DNA of 64,000 bases, taken from NCBI RefSeq assembly GCF_900086585.1, contig NZ_FLKM01000004.1:1-64000 (forward strand), in the 5' to 3' direction. Positions 11,553 to 20,302 of the stretch are shown in pieces; the stretch's first letter is position 1, and each line of letters opens with the position of its first letter. Source of the DNA: Emergencia timonensis (GTDB lineage Bacteria; Bacillota; Clostridia; Peptostreptococcales; Anaerovoracaceae). The notes below the pieces were generated by a model that saw only the letters and a list, made by a program, of their open reading frames with translations, ran no database searches and was not told where the DNA came from. The position numbers were made by a program, and so were the translations under genes.

Positions 11553-11914
11553 TATACTAGTCCTGGAATATTCAGTCCTCCCGTGATTTTGCCCATCTCT
11601 TCATTTGAAAGCTCTTCCATCTGTCTCATGCCTTCATTCACGGCAGCAACAATTAAGTCCTGCAGCATCTCTACATCATCAGGATCTACCACTTCTTTAT
11701 CGATAGTCAGATCAGTAATCTCTTTTTTACCATTTACAGTTACGCTGACAGCGCCGCCGCCGGAAGTCGTGGTAATTTCTTTTTCTTCAATCTCAGCCTG
11801 CGCCGCTTCCATCTGACGCTGCATCGCCTGCATCTGCTGCAGCTGCTTCTGCATATTTCCTGCGCCGCCTCCGCCTGTCTTTGGCTTCTTGCCAGCTCTC
11901 ATACCTTTTCCCAT
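11552..11914 (-). CDS. ybaB: YbaB/EbfC family nucleoid-associated protein
   Basis: A 120-residue protein with a Gly-rich, basic N terminus, a Gln/Met-rich amphipathic helix ([19 protein letters not shown]) and the YbaB core with [23 protein letters not shown] and [11 protein letters not shown]. The family forms dimers that bind DNA and is nearly always encoded between dnaX and recR, as here. It is preceded by AGGAGGAAATAATT and coupled to recR. Confidence 0.95.
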   Translation of the reverse strand: MGKGMRAGKKPKTGGGGAGNMQKQLQQMQAMQRQMEAAQAEIEEKEITTTSGGGAVSVTVNGKKEITDLTIDKEVVDPDDVEMLQDLIVAAVNEGMRQMEELSNEEMGKITGGLNIPGLV

Positions 11915-11949
11915 AATTATTTCCTCCTATTTATAATATATCAGTATTT

Positions 11950-13539
11950 TCATTCAACCTTTACATCGAGGCCCAATTTTGCACTGACCTCTTGCGCCAG
12001 ATTCAGCACATCCTGATCCGGAGACGAATCTTCTCTCTGATTCTCCGTCCTGCAGACCAGCTTCAGTCTTCTGCCTACGATCTTCTCCATCAAATCACAG
12101 ATATGCATCTGATTCGCTTCTACATATTGCTTCGTAAACTCGTTCTGCGCGATGATTTTGAACTCCTCACCGTTGATAGCCGCAAGAGTGGTTCCCGTCC
12201 TAATCAGGTTGAAGCTGCCCTTGAGCCCTTCTCCTTCTGCAAAGATTCTTGCCCAAACTTCCTCAAGATCATACTCGTTTCCATCAAAGTCCTTCGCCTC
12301 TGACTGCTGTGGGGCTCTCTCCGCTCCTGCCGGTCCTGTCTGTCCTGTGGGCTCCGCCGCTGGTTTTGCAGCCGTCGCCTTTTTGGGTCTGGCCGTCACC
12401 TGTGGTCTCCCCTGCGTCTGTGTCATCCTCGGTGCCGCCTGCGCTTCGGCCGAAATCCCCGAAGCGATGGTCACGATGGCCAGCTCTAGCAAAATTCTCG
12501 GCTGAGTCGAATACCTGGCGTCGTTGATGGTTCTTGAAAGGGTAACAATGCCGTGATTGATCTCATCCAGGGATACCTGATTACTCTGATTCCGCAGTTT
12601 TTCTATGTTTTCGCTAGACATGTTCAGCATGTCCTCAGCGTTTTTGATATACTTGGTGATGAGCAGACTTCTATAATGGCTCATCCAGTCCTTCATCAGC
12701 TGCTTGACGTCTTTGCCTTCCTGCAGCGCTTCGTCCAGAAGAACCAAAGCACCGGCTACATCGTGAAGAGAAACTCTATCCGTCAAATCCAGAAAAAATT
12801 CTTCAGATACTGTACCTAGAAACTCCAAGACTGTATCTCGGTCAAGTTCTTTCTCTCCGCCGGCCAGGCACTGATCCAAAATACTCAGTCCATCTCTGAC
12901 AGAGCCGTCGGCATTGGCGGCCAGCAAACGCAGTGCGCTGTCAGTAACCTGCACTCCTTTTTCGCTGCAAATGCGGCTCATATGGTCGATCAGGACTTTC
13001 TCCGGCACGCGTTTAAAGTCGAGGCGCATACATCTTGACAGAATCGTCTGCGGCAGCTTCTGAGGGTCGGTTGTCGCCAAAATGAACATGACATTCTCCG
13101 GCGGTTCCTCCAAGGTCTTCAGCAGCGCATTGAACGCACCTGTAGACAGCATATGGACTTCATCTATGATATATACTTTCTTTCTGCCCACAGCAGGGGG
13201 GTATTTGACACTTTCCCTCAGTTCCCTGATATTGTCCACGCCGTTGTTGGATGCCGCGTCGATCTCCACCACGTCCATGAAGGTACCTTCTTTGATAGCG
13301 ATACAGTTTGCACAGTGTCCGCAAGGCCTGTCCTCATCATCCAGACAGTTGACTGCCTTCGCCAGAATTCTCGCTGTCGTCGTCTTGCCCGTTCCTCTAG
13401 TCCCGCAGAACAGATAAGCGTGACTGACTGAATCCGTAGCTATTTGATTCTTTAAGATTCTTACGATATGGTCCTGCCCGATAACTTCGGAAAAAATCTC
13501 CGGCCTCTGGGCTCTATATAACGCAGTGTACACTGGCAT
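11950..13539 (-). CDS. dnaX: DNA polymerase III subunits gamma and tau
   Basis: A 529-residue clamp-loader ATPase. The start at 13539 (MPVYTALYRAQRP) is chosen because AAGGGAGGA precedes it and because DnaX proteins begin this way; an upstream in-frame start would add 33 unrelated residues. It has Walker A GTRGTGKTTTARILAKA near residue 47, a zinc motif (CLDDEDRPCGHCANC), the DEVHML Walker B box and the sensor motif TTDPQKLP. The middle is AAA+ lid and clamp-loader collar, and the C-terminal part after a Pro/Ala/Gln linker is the tau-like region. It is the first gene of dnaX-ybaB-recR, directly downstream of the SRP RNA. Confidence 0.96.
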   Translation of the reverse strand: MPVYTALYRAQRPEIFSEVIGQDHIVRILKNQIATDSVSHAYLFCGTRGTGKTTTARILAKAVNCLDDEDRPCGHCANCIAIKEGTFMDVVEIDAASNNGVDNIRELRESVKYPPAVGRKKVYIIDEVHMLSTGAFNALLKTLEEPPENVMFILATTDPQKLPQTILSRCMRLDFKRVPEKVLIDHMSRICSEKGVQVTDSALRLLAANADGSVRDGLSILDQCLAGGEKELDRDTVLEFLGTVSEEFFLDLTDRVSLHDVAGALVLLDEALQEGKDVKQLMKDWMSHYRSLLITKYIKNAEDMLNMSSENIEKLRNQSNQVSLDEINHGIVTLSRTINDARYSTQPRILLELAIVTIASGISAEAQAAPRMTQTQGRPQVTARPKKATAAKPAAEPTGQTGPAGAERAPQQSEAKDFDGNEYDLEEVWARIFAEGEGLKGSFNLIRTGTTLAAINGEEFKIIAQNEFTKQYVEANQMHICDLMEKIVGRRLKLVCRTENQREDSSPDQDVLNLAQEVSAKLGLDVKVE

Positions 13540-13690
13540 TCCTCCCTTAAAAAGCTGTTCCTTTATGATGCGTCTATGTTCAGAGACGATTTGCAATTGG
13601 TCCGAGTTCGGACTAAGTGCGAATGTCTCAAGGTGCACATATCTTTCTAATAAGACTCAAGACGCCTATTTTCCTATGTAATACAAAATT

Positions 13691-13839
13691 GCCCTTTAAT
13701 AGCTCCGCAGGTGTTGGAGAAGGCTGATCTGCGGCACATAAGAACTTCCGCTTATTGCTGCTTCCTTCCGGACCTGACAAGGTTCACGGCATCTCATTGC
13801 GCAGGACCCAAACCATACCAGGCGAAGCTATTAAAGGGC
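13691..13839 (-). ncRNA. ffs: Signal recognition particle RNA
   Basis: On the minus strand the ends pair perfectly (GCCCTTTAATAGCT with AGCTATTAAAGGGC with slight variation at the inner end). The internal domain has the SRP hallmark GTCCTGCGCAA, CCGTGAACC, GTCAGGTCCGGAAGGAAGCA. At about 149 nt it is longer than the E. coli 4.5S RNA. Its place directly upstream of dnaX is the same as in Bacillus. Confidence 0.95.
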
Positions 13840-14447
13840 AATATTTAATTTGTCATACATATTATTATATTGTTTTTGCGAGGCTATGTCAAGAAATGTT
13901 TCATGAGAATTATTTTCGTCTGCTTCAAAAATGATACTGTCTCAAGTTAGTGAAAAAAAAATTGTTCTGGGTGACATCTGGTTATAATAGTTACAATAAC
14001 CTTACGCTTTTTTGGTATATCCGCGCATCCCTGCGTAACCGGACTGCCGTCAGAAGAATTCACCAGGGGGTATATCAGGATTCGGTTACTTTTCGTACTA
14101 ATTTCTCTATTTCAAAGGCCGTCCCCAGTCCGTAAAAATAACCAGAAGCAGTGCATTTATAGATTTTGTAAGCAATTCCGGCCGTTTCCCGGCAGAATGG
14201 CCTTCCACGCGCTGTTGCGTTACGCGAAACATTTGGCAAAGCATCAAAAAACCTAACTGTAATGTAAAGACAGCCTGGTGCATACCCCTCTCCCGTATAT
14301 AGCAGGGCAAGCCAATGAGCAAATCCGCTTTCATTTTCGTTATTTTTCGTTTTACTTGCACATTTTTGGATTATTGTAAACCAATCCGCCTTCATTTTTA
14401 AATTTCGACTTCTTGCTTGCGCGCAGGAGGATAGAGTCTGTATAATG
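13840..14447. other. Gene-poor region left of the insertion sequence
   Basis: About 600 bp without a supportable gene. On the minus strand the motif AAAATGAAGGCGGA and a close variant (AAAATGAAAGCGGA) occur about 70 bases apart. A third copy (AAAATGAAGGCGGA) lies on the plus strand to the right of the insertion sequence at about 15958-15972. Short open frames here have no ribosome binding site and match no family that I know. Confidence 0.4.
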
Positions 14448-15787
14448 GTGTAAATTAAAAAAATAGAGCACATATCTATTAAATCGGTTAAAATGTTAAT
14501 AACGACAAAAACAAAACCGGAGGTAATAGATATGGCTCAGATTAATTTTACACTAGAATACGATTTTTTGGTAGGGCTTTTTAAAGATTCGAAGGAAGAG
14601 GCCTTTGCAAAAATCATGGAGGAAATCCTGAACCAGACCCTGCTGGCCGAATCAAGGCAGCAGCTGGGCGCTGAGCGCTATGAACGCAGCGACGGACGCA
14701 GTGATTACAGGAACGGGAGCCGTATACGAAGCCTTACGACAAGGATCGGGAAGATCCAGCTGGAAGTGCCCAGGCACAGGGACCTCCCCTTCAAAACGGT
14801 CCTTTTTGACCAGTACAAGCGGAATGAGCAGGGCCTGATCCTTTCCATGATGGAGATGGTGGTCCAGGGTGTCTCGACGCGCAACGTGCAGAAGATAACC
14901 CAGCAGCTGTGCGGCGAATCCTTCTCAAAATCAGCCGTCTCGGAAATGTGCCGGGAGCTTGACGGGCCAGTGAAGAAATTCCGTGACAGGCCCCTTGGCA
15001 CCAGCTGCCCGTTCGTCATGGCGGATGCAATCTACATAAAGGTGCGGGAGGAACAGCGCATCGTTTCCAAGGCGGTGCTCATCGCAGTGGGGATCAATCC
15101 GGGCGGCCGCAAGGAGGTCCTGGGATTTGACGTATGCGGGGCGGAGACGGAAGGGACATGGAGGGACTTCTTCACAGGGCTGAAGGACAGGGGCCTGTCG
15201 GGGGTGGACATGGTGGTCTCCGATGCGCACAAGGGGCTGCGGAAGGCTGCCGGGGAAAGCTTCGAGGGGAGCACGTGGCAGAGGTGCCAGGTCCATTTCC
15301 TACGCAGCCTGATGGACGCCACGCCAAAGAAATACCAGCAGGGCCTGTCAAGCGAGCTGCGCGAGATGTTCACCGCACCCAGCATAAAGATGGCACGCGG
15401 GAAGAGGGACTCGATCATTGCAGATTATGCGGATGTGGCAGGAAAGGCAGTGGAGCTGCTGAGCGAGGGCTTCGAGGACGCGATGGCGGTGATGAACCTC
15501 CCCAGCAAATACAGGGTTTCACTGAGGACGGGCAACATCATCGAGAGGGAGAACCGGGAGATACGCAGGAGGGAGAAGGTCATCGGGATCTTCCCGAATC
15601 GTGAGTCTGCCCTCAGGCTGATAGGCGCCGTCCTGCTTGACGACCACAATGACTGGTCATCATCGCAGAAGCTCTTTGATATGACGGAGTATTATGAAAT
15701 GAAGAAGCTTACAGCCCGATAAGCTGTAGTGTTGTTAACTTCGCAGGCGGCAAATGCCGCCTGCATATACCGATATTAATTTACACA
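14448..15787 (+). mobile_element. IS256-family insertion sequence
   Basis: It contains one transposase gene flanked by the inverted repeat GTGTAAATTAA (14448-14458) / TTAATTTACAC (15777-15787). IS256-type ends are usually about 25 bp, so the true ends probably lie 10-15 bases further out, but the outer similarity is weak and no target duplication could be identified. A GCAGGCGGC/GCCGCCTGC hairpin after the gene (15744-15765) may end its transcript. Confidence 0.75.
14532..15722 (+). CDS. IS256-family (mutator-type) transposase
   Basis: A 396-residue protein of the usual length for the family, a DDE transposase that cuts and pastes via a circular intermediate. Recognisable motifs are RNGSRIRSLTTRIGKIQLEVPRHRD near residue 60, FVMADAIYIKVREE with the first catalytic Asp, VVSDAHKGLRKA with the second, and WQRCQVHFLRSLMD typical of the mutator family. 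Later INDEED-like and NIIERENREIRRREKVIGIFPN motifs complete the C-terminal domain. The start follows CCGGAGGTAATAGAT. The open frame is intact, so the element may be active. Base composition (GC-rich) differs from its AT-rich surroundings. Confidence 0.95.
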   Translation: MAQINFTLEYDFLVGLFKDSKEEAFAKIMEEILNQTLLAESRQQLGAERYERSDGRSDYRNGSRIRSLTTRIGKIQLEVPRHRDLPFKTVLFDQYKRNEQGLILSMMEMVVQGVSTRNVQKITQQLCGESFSKSAVSEMCRELDGPVKKFRDRPLGTSCPFVMADAIYIKVREEQRIVSKAVLIAVGINPGGRKEVLGFDVCGAETEGTWRDFFTGLKDRGLSGVDMVVSDAHKGLRKAAGESFEGSTWQRCQVHFLRSLMDATPKKYQQGLSSELREMFTAPSIKMARGKRDSIIADYADVAGKAVELLSEGFEDAMAVMNLPSKYRVSLRTGNIIERENREIRRREKVIGIFPNRESALRLIGAVLLDDHNDWSSSQKLFDMTEYYEMKKLTAR

Positions 15788-16251
15788 CAAATTTGGACTT
15801 GACTCGCAGGAGCAGAATTCGCATAGTTTCGAAGCGGTTTGCCCTTTTTGAGGGCCGATTTCGAAAAAAAAATTGTAATTTACTGTACTGTATAGAAGAT
15901 TTTGGATCAGAAACCAGGAATCTGCAAAGGGAGTGGTGCCGGTAAATCCGTAAAAATCAAAAATGAAGGCGGAAACATGGGTGCGGGCGCCGTTTTGTGC
16001 CATCAGCGGCCGCTTTTTGAAATATGAAGGCGCGCTGATTTATTTCCTTAGATATTTCAATTTGTATAGGCGCTAATGTCTTTTTTTGAGGTCATAATAC
16101 GCATCCAGAGGACTTGCTATTTTTCCGAAATCATAAGGCTTCGGTGTGATCGTGTTTTTTGCTTTTCAAATGTTACCCCATTCCTATGCCACGCTACGTA
16201 AAATCGACTAATTTATATTTTATAAAAATCAGTCGCAAATTATTGTAAATT
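15788..16251. other. Gene-poor region right of the insertion sequence
   Basis: No supportable gene. A short open frame from the AAAATGAAGGCGGA motif (37 codons) has no ribosome binding site and no recognisable family. The region is probably old intergenic or element-derived DNA. Confidence 0.4.
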
Positions 16252-17133
16252 TCAGTTTCTGCGCCACCTGATGCGCATCTCCTCTTCAGCAATGATAATC
16301 CTGCCCTCCTCGTGGAGCTTTGCCAGCATAGTTTTGATGGTGCAGCCGTTGAGACAGTATTGGCCCAGGTTAAAGGCCAAATCATATTTCTCGAAGAGCG
16401 CCGCCATCAGATCGTCAAAGGCCAGACCGTCCCCGCCGCAGAGTGCCTCTACGTCATTCATGGTGTCCAATGTATTTTTGATATTAGCCTCTGCCAGAGG
16501 AACGATATCCTCACATGGAGCGGCGTGAGAAGGGATGAACAGAGCAGCCGACAATCCCTTTACCATCTCCAAGGTCGCAAGATAGCTTCCTACGTCAAAG
16601 ATGTGGGAGATTCGATACTTGTCCAGAGTCTCCTGCCCCATCAGGCAGTCTGCCAGAAAGACAACGTCGTCGTCAGTGCGGATGCCGAACTGTCCGTCAG
16701 AATGGCCTGGCAGGCTTATGACCGATAGACCCTGTGGCAGCACCTCCTCCGTCAGCTCCAGCGCCTGACATTCCTTTGCCATCAAAAATTTATTCTGCAG
16801 TTCCTTTGGCGGATAAGCGCCGAAGAGAAATGCCGGTTCCAGCAGCGGTCTTTTGATAAAGGCGAGGTCGCTGCCTGCACCGTAAATCTTGCAGCCCGTC
16901 CTCTGCTGCAGCAACTGGTTTCCGCCGATGTGATCCGCATGAAAGTGCGTATTGATGATCATGGACAATTTCCAGCCCTGCCCCTCGATCGCTTTCAGCG
17001 CTTTCTTTCCCGCATCCTTGTCGTTGCCGCTGTCGATGAGACAGACCTCCGACTCGTTGATCCTGTAAAGTCCCATCTTCGCAGGACATTCTATGTAATA
17101 GGTCTTTTCTCCAACCTGAACCAATTCGTACAT
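16252..17133 (-). CDS. Metallo-beta-lactamase-fold hydrolase
   Basis: A 293-residue protein with the metal-binding motif THFHADHIGG (near residues 62-71), the downstream His in LPGHSDGQ, the bridging Asp in VFLADCLMG and the last His in PSHAAP. This is the glyoxalase-II-like branch of the superfamily, with a C-terminal helical extension of about 80 residues. It begins one base after the stop of the AIR-synthase-like gene and is the last gene of ligA - AIR synthase-like - hydrolase, so it is probably co-transcribed. The substrate is unknown. Confidence 0.85.
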   Translation of the reverse strand: MYELVQVGEKTYYIECPAKMGLYRINESEVCLIDSGNDKDAGKKALKAIEGQGWKLSMIINTHFHADHIGGNQLLQQRTGCKIYGAGSDLAFIKRPLLEPAFLFGAYPPKELQNKFLMAKECQALELTEEVLPQGLSVISLPGHSDGQFGIRTDDDVVFLADCLMGQETLDKYRISHIFDVGSYLATLEMVKGLSAALFIPSHAAPCEDIVPLAEANIKNTLDTMNDVEALCGGDGLAFDDLMAALFEKYDLAFNLGQYCLNGCTIKTMLAKLHEEGRIIIAEEEMRIRWRRN

Positions 17134-17134
17134 G

Positions 17135-18130
17135 TTATTTCACCACCTTATATAGCTCATCCGCTTCCGGCGGGGCAATCTCAATCTGCCGATCTCCATC
17201 GACCAGGTACAGTCCCTTCTCTTTCTCGCAGACCTGTCCGATACAGCTCACTTCGATACCGCCCTTCTGAATTGCCGCCATCAGCCGTTCTGTTTTTGCC
17301 TCTGGCGCAACGATGAGCATGCAGCCGCTGGAAATCAATCTCAGCCAGTTGATGTCAAAGTGCTCTGCGATTTTGATCGTTACGGGATCTGCCGCCACCT
17401 GCTCTTTCCACACCTGGCAGCCCAGCCCTGCAATGTGGCACATCTCCCAGACCGCGCCCAGGATACCGCCTTCTGTTACATCGTGCATGCCGGAAGTGCC
17501 GATCTCGCCGGCAATGAGGCCTTCCTTCACAACACTGACCTGATCGAGCAATGCTTTGGCGCTCACCAGTTCTTCATCGGTCAGCACTCCCGAAAGCTCC
17601 TCTTCAAAATCAGAGGCGATGATCCCTGTCCCCTCCAAGCCCGCCGTCTTGGTCATTAGGATGTAATCCCCTGGCTTCATGTTATGGGCGCTCTGAGAGT
17701 CCCCTGCCAGACCTCTGCCGATGGCCGTGGAGACGATGACGGGCTGATTCACCGCCGCTGTTATTTCGGTATGGCCGCCGATAATCTCGACGCCAACTTT
17801 TTCTGCAGCCGCTCCCGCCTGCGCCATAATCATAGAAATGTCCTCTTCTGTCGTCCCCTCTGGAAGCATCACCGTCAAAGTGATGCCAAGAGGTTCTATG
17901 CCATTGCTGGCAATATCGTTGCAGGAAATGTGGATTGCCAGTCTGCCGATATCATTGATCGCCGCCGTAATCGGGTCGGTGGAGACCACACACTCATATT
18001 TGCCGTAGTCGATGACCGCACAGTCTTCACCGATACCGGCCCTCGTTTTGACTTCCGGCCTCTTGTATTTGATTTTGTCGATGACAATCTTCTGCAGCAT
18101 GTTACTGTCGAGTTTTCCTACTTTAAGCAT
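17135..18130 (-). CDS. AIR synthase/HypE-ThiL-SelD superfamily protein
   Basis: A 331-residue protein of the PurM-like ATP-binding superfamily. The GIGEDCAVIDYG and STDPITA motifs near the N terminus and the GGHTEIT and HDVTEGGILGAVWE motifs correspond to the ATP- and Mg-binding sites. Members closest in layout are HypE-related proteins of anaerobes whose role is unknown; no other hydrogenase maturation gene is nearby, so HypE itself is unlikely. Its ATG overlaps the end of ligA (ATGCTTAA), showing coupled translation. Confidence 0.8.
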   Translation of the reverse strand: MLKVGKLDSNMLQKIVIDKIKYKRPEVKTRAGIGEDCAVIDYGKYECVVSTDPITAAINDIGRLAIHISCNDIASNGIEPLGITLTVMLPEGTTEEDISMIMAQAGAAAEKVGVEIIGGHTEITAAVNQPVIVSTAIGRGLAGDSQSAHNMKPGDYILMTKTAGLEGTGIIASDFEEELSGVLTDEELVSAKALLDQVSVVKEGLIAGEIGTSGMHDVTEGGILGAVWEMCHIAGLGCQVWKEQVAADPVTIKIAEHFDINWLRLISSGCMLIVAPEAKTERLMAAIQKGGIEVSCIGQVCEKEKGLYLVDGDRQIEIAPPEADELYKVVK

Positions 18131-20096
18131 TTTCTATCTCTCCCGTTTCCAGCCATCTCTTTATGGTTTCTTCATCTATAATTGGAATGTTCAATTCTTT
18201 TGCTTTTTTGTTCTTTCCCGTACCGGACTGCAGATCGTTGTTGATCAGATATCCTGTCTTTGTGCTGACGGAGCCGGACACTTTTCCTCCAGCCTTTTCA
18301 ATTTCTGCTTTGAGCGCATCCCTGTTCTCATAATGATTGAGGGAACCCGTAATGACAAAGGTGATGCCGTCTAGGAAGTCCGCAGTCTCTTCCTCCGTCT
18401 CGTCCAGACGGACTACTTTGACGATGTCGTCTACGATCTTCTTTTTCGACGGATTGCCAAAGTAGGCGACAAAGGCGCTTGCCATGATATCACCGATGCC
18501 GTCGATGTCAACCAGTTCTTCCTGGGTTAAGGTGACAATCTTCTCCCACTTTCTGTGGCAGGCTCTTGCAATCAGACGAGCGTTTGCCACGCCGATTCCT
18601 GGAATACCCAGCGCGTATAACAGCCGTTCCGGCGTAGTGTCCTTCGCTTTCTCCACAGAAGCTTTCAAATTCTCGAAGGACTTTTCACCAAATCCTTCCA
18701 TCTCCGTTATCTCTTCCTGGAAGCGTTCTACATGAAAGACGTCGGCCAGTTCCTTAATCAGCCCTTTGGCAATCAGTTTCTCGATGGTGGCCTCAGAAAG
18801 GCCGTCGATGTTCATCGCGTCTCTCGACACGAACAGGGTAAAGCTCTTGATCTGCTTCGCCAGACATTCCGGATTGGTGCAGAAAAGTGTCTCCACACCG
18901 TTATCATTTCTAATCTCCGCCTTGTGCTGACAGACTGGACAACTGTCCGGCACATGGATGCTGTTACTTGCAGTCAGGTTTTCTGCAATCTGCGGAATGA
19001 TCATATTGGCTTTGTAGACTGTGATGCGATCCCCCAGGCCCAGCTTCAGATCCCGCATGACGCTGATATTGTGCACCGAAGCGCGGCTGACCGTCGTCCC
19101 TTCCAGCTCCACCGGATCAAAGATGGCCACAGGATTGATCAGACCTGTTCTGGAAGCGCTCCACTCCATCTCTTTCAGAATCGTCTCCGCCAATTGATCC
19201 CGCCATTTGAAGGCGATGGAATCCCGTGGGAATTTTGCCGTACTTCCCAGACTCTGACTGTACAGAATATCGTCAAAGGTCAGCACCAGCCCGTCAGACG
19301 GCACATCGTTATTTTCGATGGCTTTTTCGAAGTATTCCACCGCCTCGATAACGTTATCAGCGGTGACGGTTCTGAACTCTACGATATCAAACCCCTGGCT
19401 CTGCAGCCATAGCATCTGCTTCTCTCTGCTGTTTTCAAAGTCGATGTTTCCCGCTTCTACCAAACTGAACGCGAAGAAATTGACGTTTCTCTTGGCAGTA
19501 ATCTCATTGTTCAGCTGCCTGACGGAGCCGCTGCAGAGGTTCCTCGGATTTTTGTATTTCGCCTCCGCATCTGGAATGGACGCGTTGATTCTCTCAAACT
19601 GGCTGTATGTGATGACTGCCTCGCCCCGCAGGACCAGCCGTCCGTCAAAGGGAATCTCCACCGGTACGTTAGCAAAGACCTTGGCATTGTTGGTGATGAC
19701 CTCGCCAACTTCACCGTTGCCTCTGGTCAACGCCTTGACGAGGGTGCCGCCCTCATAAGTCAGAACAATGGTCAGCCCGTCCAGCTTCCAGGAAAGAAGA
19801 CCTTTTTGATTTCCCAGCCAATCGCGCAGCGCCTCCCGATCCTTGGTCTTATCCAGGGACAGCATGCGGCTTGCATGCTGTTCCTTTGGCAGATCAGATA
19901 GCACTTCATAGCCCACGTTCTGGGTAGGACTGCCTGCCATGATGATGCCCGTCTCCCGCTCAAGCTCTGCAAGCTCGTCATAGAGCTTGTCATATTCAAA
20001 GTTAGACATGATCTCTTCTGCGTTGTGGTAATAGGCCTTGGCCGCCTGATTCAAAAGTTCTATTTTTTCCTTAATTAAAGACTTCTTGTCTTCCAT
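18123..20096 (-). CDS. ligA: NAD-dependent DNA ligase
   Basis: A 657-residue ligase that seals nicks using NAD+. The start at 20096 follows GGAAGGTAGTGCAT; an upstream frame extension is not supported. The adenylated Lys lies in SWKLDG (near residue 103), followed by the OB fold, a four-Cys zinc finger (CPVC...CTNPEC), helix-hairpin-helix repeats (LLYALGIPGIG; LVDIDGIGDIMA) and a C-terminal BRCT domain (ITGSLNHYENRDALKAEIE). It lies downstream of pcrA as in Bacillus, though a repeat-containing gap separates them. Confidence 0.95.
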   Translation of the reverse strand: MEDKKSLIKEKIELLNQAAKAYYHNAEEIMSNFEYDKLYDELAELERETGIIMAGSPTQNVGYEVLSDLPKEQHASRMLSLDKTKDREALRDWLGNQKGLLSWKLDGLTIVLTYEGGTLVKALTRGNGEVGEVITNNAKVFANVPVEIPFDGRLVLRGEAVITYSQFERINASIPDAEAKYKNPRNLCSGSVRQLNNEITAKRNVNFFAFSLVEAGNIDFENSREKQMLWLQSQGFDIVEFRTVTADNVIEAVEYFEKAIENNDVPSDGLVLTFDDILYSQSLGSTAKFPRDSIAFKWRDQLAETILKEMEWSASRTGLINPVAIFDPVELEGTTVSRASVHNISVMRDLKLGLGDRITVYKANMIIPQIAENLTASNSIHVPDSCPVCQHKAEIRNDNGVETLFCTNPECLAKQIKSFTLFVSRDAMNIDGLSEATIEKLIAKGLIKELADVFHVERFQEEITEMEGFGEKSFENLKASVEKAKDTTPERLLYALGIPGIGVANARLIARACHRKWEKIVTLTQEELVDIDGIGDIMASAFVAYFGNPSKKKIVDDIVKVVRLDETEEETADFLDGITFVITGSLNHYENRDALKAEIEKAGGKVSGSVSTKTGYLINNDLQSGTGKNKKAKELNIPIIDEETIKRWLETGEIENA

Positions 20097-20152
20097 ATGC
20101 ACTACCTTCCAAATTTGTATATTCAATATTATTGTCGCCATACAGAGCCGCT

Positions 20153-20295
20153 TTATACCATGACTATTCCTCTAAAAATAGAATCGCAAGACATGATTCA
20201 ATGATTTCTGCCTTGCGGCAACGCCGTAAAATCGTGAAATCATTATACCATGACTATTCCTTTAAAAATGGAATCGAAAGTCATGATGCAATGAT
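20153..20295. repeat. Two 53-bp direct repeats with internal palindromes
   Basis: The unit starting TTATACCATGACTATTCC occurs at 20153-20205 and 20243-20295 (period 90 bp) with about six differences. The second copy folds into a hairpin from CATGACT and AGTCATG. It lies between pcrA and ligA. It resembles small intergenic repeat families, but no family could be named. Confidence 0.8.
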
Positions 20296-20302
20296 GATTC
20301 CG

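Noticed and set aside
11950..13539. Programmed frameshift in dnaX
   Set aside because: I saw no A-rich slippery heptamer with a following stem comparable to that of E. coli.
14075..14473. A 132-codon minus-strand frame left of the insertion sequence
   Set aside because: No ribosome binding site, it starts inside the insertion sequence end, and it resembles no protein family.
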